A program made the position numbers and the translations under genes. DNA of 64,000 nt from Actinomadura syzygii (GTDB lineage: Bacteria > Actinomycetota > Actinomycetes > Streptosporangiales > Streptosporangiaceae): contig NZ_VSFF01000009.1 of the NCBI RefSeq assembly GCF_008085905.1, forward strand, positions 124,001 to 188,000, in the 5' to 3' direction. Shown piece after piece: positions 60,121-64,000 of this stretch; positions within the stretch are counted from its first letter, which is position 1; each line of letters begins with the position of its first letter. The notes beneath the pieces are model-generated. The model did no database searches, was not told where the DNA came from, and worked only from the letters and a program-made list of their open reading frames with translations.

Positions 60121-61140
60121 ATGCGCAGCGCCGTGCTTTCCGCCCCCGGCAAGCCGCTTGAGATCGTCGAGCGGGACGTCCCAGAGCCCGGCCCCGGCGA
60201 GATCCTGGTCGAGGTCATCGCCTGCGGGATGTGCTACTCCGAGGTGAGCCAGTTCCAGGGCCACTACCCGTTCGCGGCCTTCCCCGCCGTCCCCGGGCAC
60301 GAGATCAGCGGCGTCGTCGCCGCGCTCGGCGCGGGCGTCGAGTGGCCCGAGGTCGGCACCCCCGTGGGCGCCGCCTGGATCCACGGGTCCTGCGGGCATT
60401 GCGACCAGTGCGTCCGCGGCGACCAGATCCTGTGCACGGGCGCGCCGAAGCAGATCACCGGCGTCACCACGGACGGCGGCTACGCCGAGTACTTCGTCGG
60501 CCGCGCCGGTTTCGTCACCCCGCTCCCGGAGGGCCTCGACCCGGTCGCGGGCGCGCCTTTGATGTGCGCGGGGATCACCGGTTTCAACGGCCTGCGGCAG
60601 GCGGGCGTCACGGCCGGATCGAAGGTCGCCGTCGTCGGCACCGGCGGCGTCGGGACGATGGCCCTCCGCTTCGCCGCCGCGATGGGCGCGCGGGTCGCGG
60701 TCGTGTCGCGCTCCGACCGCGCCGAGAAGGCCGCGCTGGACGCGGGCGCCGAGCTGTTCGTCGCGACCGCCGAGCGGGACCCGGCCGACGCGCTGAACGG
60801 CTGGGGCGGCGGCGCCGACGTGGTGGTCAACACCACGCCCGACACCGCCGCCGGGCTCGCCGCGTTCGGCGGCCTGCGCCCCGGCGGCACGTTGCTCTAC
60901 CTGGGCGTGGGCGCCGAGAACATCAGCGTCCCGCCGGTCGCGCTGGTGATGAACCGGCAGCGGGTCATGGGCGTCCCGTCCGGCTCGCCGCACGACCTGC
61001 GGGACGCGCTCGCGTTCGCGGTGGCGCACGGGATCGTGCCCGAGGTCGTCCCGGTCACGCTGGACGACGCGCCGCGCGTCCTCGCCGCGATGGACGAGGG
61101 CACCCACCGCGGCGGCCGCGCCGTGCTCACGTTCGGCTGA
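60121..61140 (+). CDS. Zinc-dependent alcohol dehydrogenase
   Basis: 339 residues. Catalytic zinc ligands in GMCYSE (Cys) and PGHEISG (His/Glu); structural zinc cluster CGHCDQCVRGDQILC (about residues 91-105); Rossmann loop VVGTGGVGTMALRFA. ATG 60121 follows GAGAGGGA. Oxidises primary or secondary alcohols with NAD(P). Probably controlled by the divergent TetR gene. It overlaps the convergent amidase by 14 bases. Confidence 0.93.
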   Translation: MRSAVLSAPGKPLEIVERDVPEPGPGEILVEVIACGMCYSEVSQFQGHYPFAAFPAVPGHEISGVVAALGAGVEWPEVGTPVGAAWIHGSCGHCDQCVRGDQILCTGAPKQITGVTTDGGYAEYFVGRAGFVTPLPEGLDPVAGAPLMCAGITGFNGLRQAGVTAGSKVAVVGTGGVGTMALRFAAAMGARVAVVSRSDRAEKAALDAGAELFVATAERDPADALNGWGGGADVVVNTTPDTAAGLAAFGGLRPGGTLLYLGVGAENISVPPVALVMNRQRVMGVPSGSPHDLRDALAFAVAHGIVPEVVPVTLDDAPRVLAAMDEGTHRGGRAVLTFG

Positions 61141-62521
61141 ACCGCTTCCACGGGCAGGCCCGCTCGTAGGCCGCGCAGGCGGCCATGACCAGGGCGTCGG
61201 CGTGCCGGGCGCCGACGACCTGGAGGCCGATCGGCAGGCCCCCGGAGGTGAGGCCGCAGGGCACGCTCGCGGCGGGCTGCTGCGTCATGTTGAACGGGTA
61301 GGTGAACGGGGTCCAGCTCGTCCAGCGCGGGGACGGCGAGCCCGCCGGGACCTCCGCGCCCGCCTCGAACGCGGCGATCGGCATCGTCGGGGTGAGCAGC
61401 AGGTCGTAGCGCTCGTGGAACAGGCCCATCAGGCGGCCGAGGTCCATCCGGCGGGCCGTCGCCGTCAGGTAGTCGACGGCCGAGTACCGCGCGCCCTGCT
61501 CGCAGATCTCCCGCAGCCCCGGGTCGAGCCGCCCGCGCTCGGCCGCGGACAGGTGCTCGACGACCTTCGCCGCGCCCGCGAACCAGAGCACCTCGAACGC
61601 CTCGACCGGGTCGGCGAAGCCCGGATCGGCCTGCTCGACCTTCGCGCCCAGCGCCGCGAACGCCTCGGCCGCCGCCGCGATGGACGCCGCGACCTCGGGA
61701 TCGACCCGCGCGAACCCGAGGTCGGGGCTGAACGCGACGCGCAGGCCGGTCAGGTCGTCGGGTCCGCCCTCGGCGAACAGGACGTCCGGCGGCGGCAGCG
61801 CCGACCAGTCCCGGCCGTCCGCGCCGCAGATCGCGTCGAGGAACAGCGCCGCGTCCGCGACGGTGTTGGTCATCGGGCCGGTGTGCGCGAGGGTGCCGAA
61901 CGGGCTCGCCGGGTAGTGCGGGACGCGCCCGTACGTCGGCTTGATCGTGAACGTGCCGGTGAACGCGGCCGGGATGCGGACCGAGCCGCCGCCGTCCGTG
62001 CCGAGCGCGAGCGGCGCCATGCCCGCCGCGACGGCCGCCGCCGCGCCGCCGCTCGACCCGCCGGGCGTGCGCGAGGCGTCCCACGGGTTGCGGGTGACGC
62101 CGGTCAGCGGGCCGTCGGTGACGCCCTTCCACGCGAACTCGGGCGTGGTGGTCTTGCCGACGAACACCGCGCCCTGCTCGCGGAGGCGGGCGACGGCGGG
62201 CGAGTCCTCGTCCCAGGGGCCCGCCGGGTCGATCGTCGTGGAGCCGCGCAGCGTCGGCCAGCCGCGGGTGAGGAAGACGTCCTTGATCGAGACGGGCACG
62301 CCGTCCAGCGCGCCGAGCGGCGCGCCGCGCCGCCTCCGGTCGGCCGCCGCGCGGGCCATGTCGAGGGTGGTGTCCGGGTCGACCAGGCAGAACGCGTTGA
62401 GCTCCGGATCGTCGCGCTCGATCCTGGCGAGGACGGCCGCGGCCGCCTCGACCGGGGACAGCGTCCCCGCCTCGTACGCCGCCAGCAGTTCGGTCGCGGT
62501 CAGGTCGGCCGCGTCGGTCAT
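61127..62521 (-). CDS. Amidase-signature family hydrolase
   Basis: 464 residues. The Ser-cisSer-Lys triad is visible: Lys in VSIKDVF (near 78), cis-Ser in GGSSGG (near 156) and nucleophile Ser in GTDGGGSVRIPA (near 179). Start ATG 62521, 2 bases after the stop of the upstream dehydrogenase, so the two are co-transcribed. Family members hydrolyse amides of varied small molecules. Context with a hydroxyacid dehydrogenase and DUF3830 suggests catabolism. Confidence 0.92.
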   Translation of the reverse strand: MTDAADLTATELLAAYEAGTLSPVEAAAAVLARIERDDPELNAFCLVDPDTTLDMARAAADRRRRGAPLGALDGVPVSIKDVFLTRGWPTLRGSTTIDPAGPWDEDSPAVARLREQGAVFVGKTTTPEFAWKGVTDGPLTGVTRNPWDASRTPGGSSGGAAAAVAAGMAPLALGTDGGGSVRIPAAFTGTFTIKPTYGRVPHYPASPFGTLAHTGPMTNTVADAALFLDAICGADGRDWSALPPPDVLFAEGGPDDLTGLRVAFSPDLGFARVDPEVAASIAAAAEAFAALGAKVEQADPGFADPVEAFEVLWFAGAAKVVEHLSAAERGRLDPGLREICEQGARYSAVDYLTATARRMDLGRLMGLFHERYDLLLTPTMPIAAFEAGAEVPAGSPSPRWTSWTPFTYPFNMTQQPAASVPCGLTSGGLPIGLQVVGARHADALVMAACAAYERACPWKRFSRT

Positions 62522-62523
62522 GG

Positions 62524-63534
62524 CTACCCCCTCTGGTTCTGTCCGGCGTCCGAGCCGACGTAGCCGAGCCGCTTGTCGACGACGTTGCGCAGCGGACGGC
62601 CGGACACGTAGCGGCCGAGGTTCTCGGTGAACAGGTGGACCAGCTCGTCCCGCCAGCCGACGACGTCGCCGGACATGTGCGGGGAGACGATCACGTTCGG
62701 CATGTCCCACAGCGGCGAGGACGGCGGGAGCGGCTCGTCCTCGAACACGTCGAGCGCCGCGCCCGCGATGCGCCCCGCGGACAGGGCCTTGACGAGGTCG
62801 GGCTCGGCGACCAGCCCGCCGCGCCCGACGTTGATCAGCCGGGCGGACGGCCGCATCCGGTCCAGCGCGGCGGCGTCGATCATGCCGCGGGTCTGCGCGG
62901 TGAGGGGCGCCGCCAGCACGACGTAGTCGGCCTCGGCGAGCGCCTCGCCGAGCGCCGCCACCGACTTCACGACCCCGAAGTCGGGGTCGCCGTCGCGGGC
63001 GGTCCGGCCCGCGCCGCAGACGGCGAGGCCCGCCGCCGACAGTCGGCGGGCGATCGCGCGGCCGATCGGCCCGGTGCCGACGACGAGCGCGCGGGCGCCG
63101 GTGATCCGCTCGGTCTCGCGGTGCCGCCAGCGCCGCTCGCCCTGGAGCCGGACGGTCGTGCCGAAGTCCTTGGCGAACGCGAGCACCAGCCCGAGGACGT
63201 ATTCTGCGATCGGCTCGTCGAACACGCCTCGCGAGTTGGTGACGACCACATCGCTTTCCGCGAGGGCGGGGAAGGCCAGCCGGTCGACCCCCGCGCTCGC
63301 GATGTGGACCCAGGACGGGCCGCCCGCGGACGGCCAGGAACCGGCCACCGCGTCGGACAGGAAATCCCACATGAAGAACACGTCGGCGTCCGGGAGGGCG
63401 TCCGCGAGCTGCGGTTCGTGGACGTACCGGACGCGGCCGAGCCGCTCGGCCTCGGCCATCTCGCGGGGCTGAACGTCCCCCGTGAGCACCACCACGCGGG
63501 GCGGCGCGGCGGGTGTGGGCAGGACATGCTCCAT
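62524..63534 (-). CDS. D-2-hydroxyacid dehydrogenase family protein
   Basis: 336 residues from ATG 63534 (GTG 63543 is also possible). NAD-binding loop LVVGTGPIGRAIARRL, catalytic Arg in NVGRGGLV, Glu in DVFEDEPLP and His in VSPHMSGD, all in order. Reduces 2-ketoacids or oxidises D-2-hydroxyacids. First gene of a minus-strand pair with the amidase, transcribed from the divergent promoter region at 63588-63626. Confidence 0.92.
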   Translation of the reverse strand: MEHVLPTPAAPPRVVVLTGDVQPREMAEAERLGRVRYVHEPQLADALPDADVFFMWDFLSDAVAGSWPSAGGPSWVHIASAGVDRLAFPALAESDVVVTNSRGVFDEPIAEYVLGLVLAFAKDFGTTVRLQGERRWRHRETERITGARALVVGTGPIGRAIARRLSAAGLAVCGAGRTARDGDPDFGVVKSVAALGEALAEADYVVLAAPLTAQTRGMIDAAALDRMRPSARLINVGRGGLVAEPDLVKALSAGRIAGAALDVFEDEPLPPSSPLWDMPNVIVSPHMSGDVVGWRDELVHLFTENLGRYVSGRPLRNVVDKRLGYVGSDAGQNQRG

Positions 63535-63587
63535 CGGCGCCACTTTCAGGGAGTGGTGAATTTACGTGAAGGCAACTCGGGGAGGCA

Positions 63588-63626
63588 TTGACACGCTAGG
63601 AAGCGTTCGTAGGATTGTCAACAATC
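63588..63626. promoter_or_regulatory. Overlapping divergent promoters with GntR-like operator
   Basis: Plus strand: TTGACA (63588-63593), 16 bases, TAGGAT (63610-63615). Minus strand: TTGACA (complement of 63616-63621), 17 bases, TAGCGT. A palindrome GATTGT-CA-ACAATC (63613-63626) overlaps the plus -10 and the minus -35. It fits the TTGT-NN-ACAA style of FadR/VanR-type GntR operators. Confidence 0.7.
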
Positions 63627-63817
63627 AGCGCGGTGCCCCGCCAGCCCCGGTCACCGCAAAGAGATCGTGTGCTGTAAGACCGTCGCAACCGCTGCCATGA
63701 GGCCAGGACGGATCCCAGAGCGCTCTAACTGCCGTGGGGGGTCTCCCCCACCGAAACACGGAGAGTCCTTCGGGTGGCGACGCTCTCGCCCACCCCTGTG
63801 CACGGGGAGGTCCCAGC

Positions 63818-64000
63818 ATGCCCAAGCTCATGACCATCACTCTGGAGCACCGCGGCGTCTCATGCGTCGCGGAACTGCTGGAGAAGGACGCGCCGCGGAC
63901 GTGTGAGGCCGTATGGCGCTCCCTGCCCCTCGGCGGCGACGCCTACCACGCCAAGTACGCCCGCAACGAGGTCTACACGATGGTCGAACGGTTCACCGAG
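63818..64000 (+). CDS. DUF3830 family protein (partial, 3' end outside window)
   Basis: 61 residues visible from ATG 63818, with GGGGAGG 7 bases upstream. The sequence (MTITLEHRGVSCVAELLEKDAPRTCEAVW ... DAYHAKYARNEVYTMV) matches the start of DUF3830, a small cyclophilin-like-fold family of unknown role. It is divergent from the dehydrogenase/amidase pair and probably shares their regulator. Confidence 0.8.
   Translation, partial: MPKLMTITLEHRGVSCVAELLEKDAPRTCEAVWRSLPLGGDAYHAKYARNEVYTMVERFTE

Overview
This is a very GC-rich actinobacterial chromosome segment. GC-ending codons, many GTG starts, Streptomyces-style GGAGG ribosome sites and the gene families present suggest Streptosporangiales/Thermomonosporaceae (Actinomadura-like). 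That taxonomic guess is inference only.

Positions 1-33200 are dominated by a non-ribosomal peptide (NRPS) gene cluster. At the left edge is a two-subunit ABC exporter (first gene cut by the window edge), an orphan NarL/LuxR-type response regulator and an ornithine-cyclodeaminase-family gene. An unrelated-looking secreted streptogrisin-type protease follows. A translationally coupled minus-strand operon then runs from 28263 down to 5487: NRPS1, NRPS2, NRPS3, MbtH, a GNAT acetyltransferase and a type II thioesterase. Upstream of it, on the same strand, is a free-standing adenylation protein that stops after motif A8. NRPS1 module 2 carries only the complementary A9-A10 piece between its C and T domains, so the two may form one split adenylation domain. 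Divergent from the adenylation gene are close relatives of SbnA and SbnB, the two enzymes that make L-2,3-diaminopropionate (Dap). The predicted assembly line is C-A-T / C-(A in trans)-T / C-A(Thr)-T-E // C-A-T / C-A(Thr)-T-E // C-A-T-TE. This would give a hexapeptide X-Dap?-D-Thr-X-D-Thr-X.

Positions 32400-42500 hold ordinary accessory metabolism and regulators: an XRE/MmyB-type regulator, an SDR, a secreted collagen-like protein, a quinone-oxidoreductase-like enzyme, an acyl-CoA dehydrogenase, a DUF2000 protein, an AraC regulator, an ADP-ribosylglycohydrolase, a PPOX/F420-type protein, a class II aldolase divergent from a PfkB kinase, and an ACT-domain protein.

Positions 42685-52859 form a tight six-gene operon: GrpE-like, lid-less Hsp70, a large beta-rich protein, a zinc-ribbon GTPase, a GAP1-type (GTPase-associated protein 1) protein and a membrane-anchored zinc-ribbon GTPase. 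It resembles the GTPase-centred conflict/signalling systems predicted computationally in multicellular bacteria. It ends in a block of strong inverted repeats.

Positions 53123-64000 contain a Bcr/CflA-type MFS exporter with a convergent TetR, an HtrA-like protease, an FdhF/YdeP-type molybdopterin oxidoreductase, a DUF1707 protein, and a TetR/alcohol dehydrogenase divergent pair with a palindromic operator on the -10 box. An amidase and D-2-hydroxyacid dehydrogenase pair is divergent from a partial DUF3830 gene across a GntR-like operator. No rRNA, tRNA, CRISPR array or insertion sequence was seen. Adenylation codes and domain borders were aligned by eye and should be recomputed.
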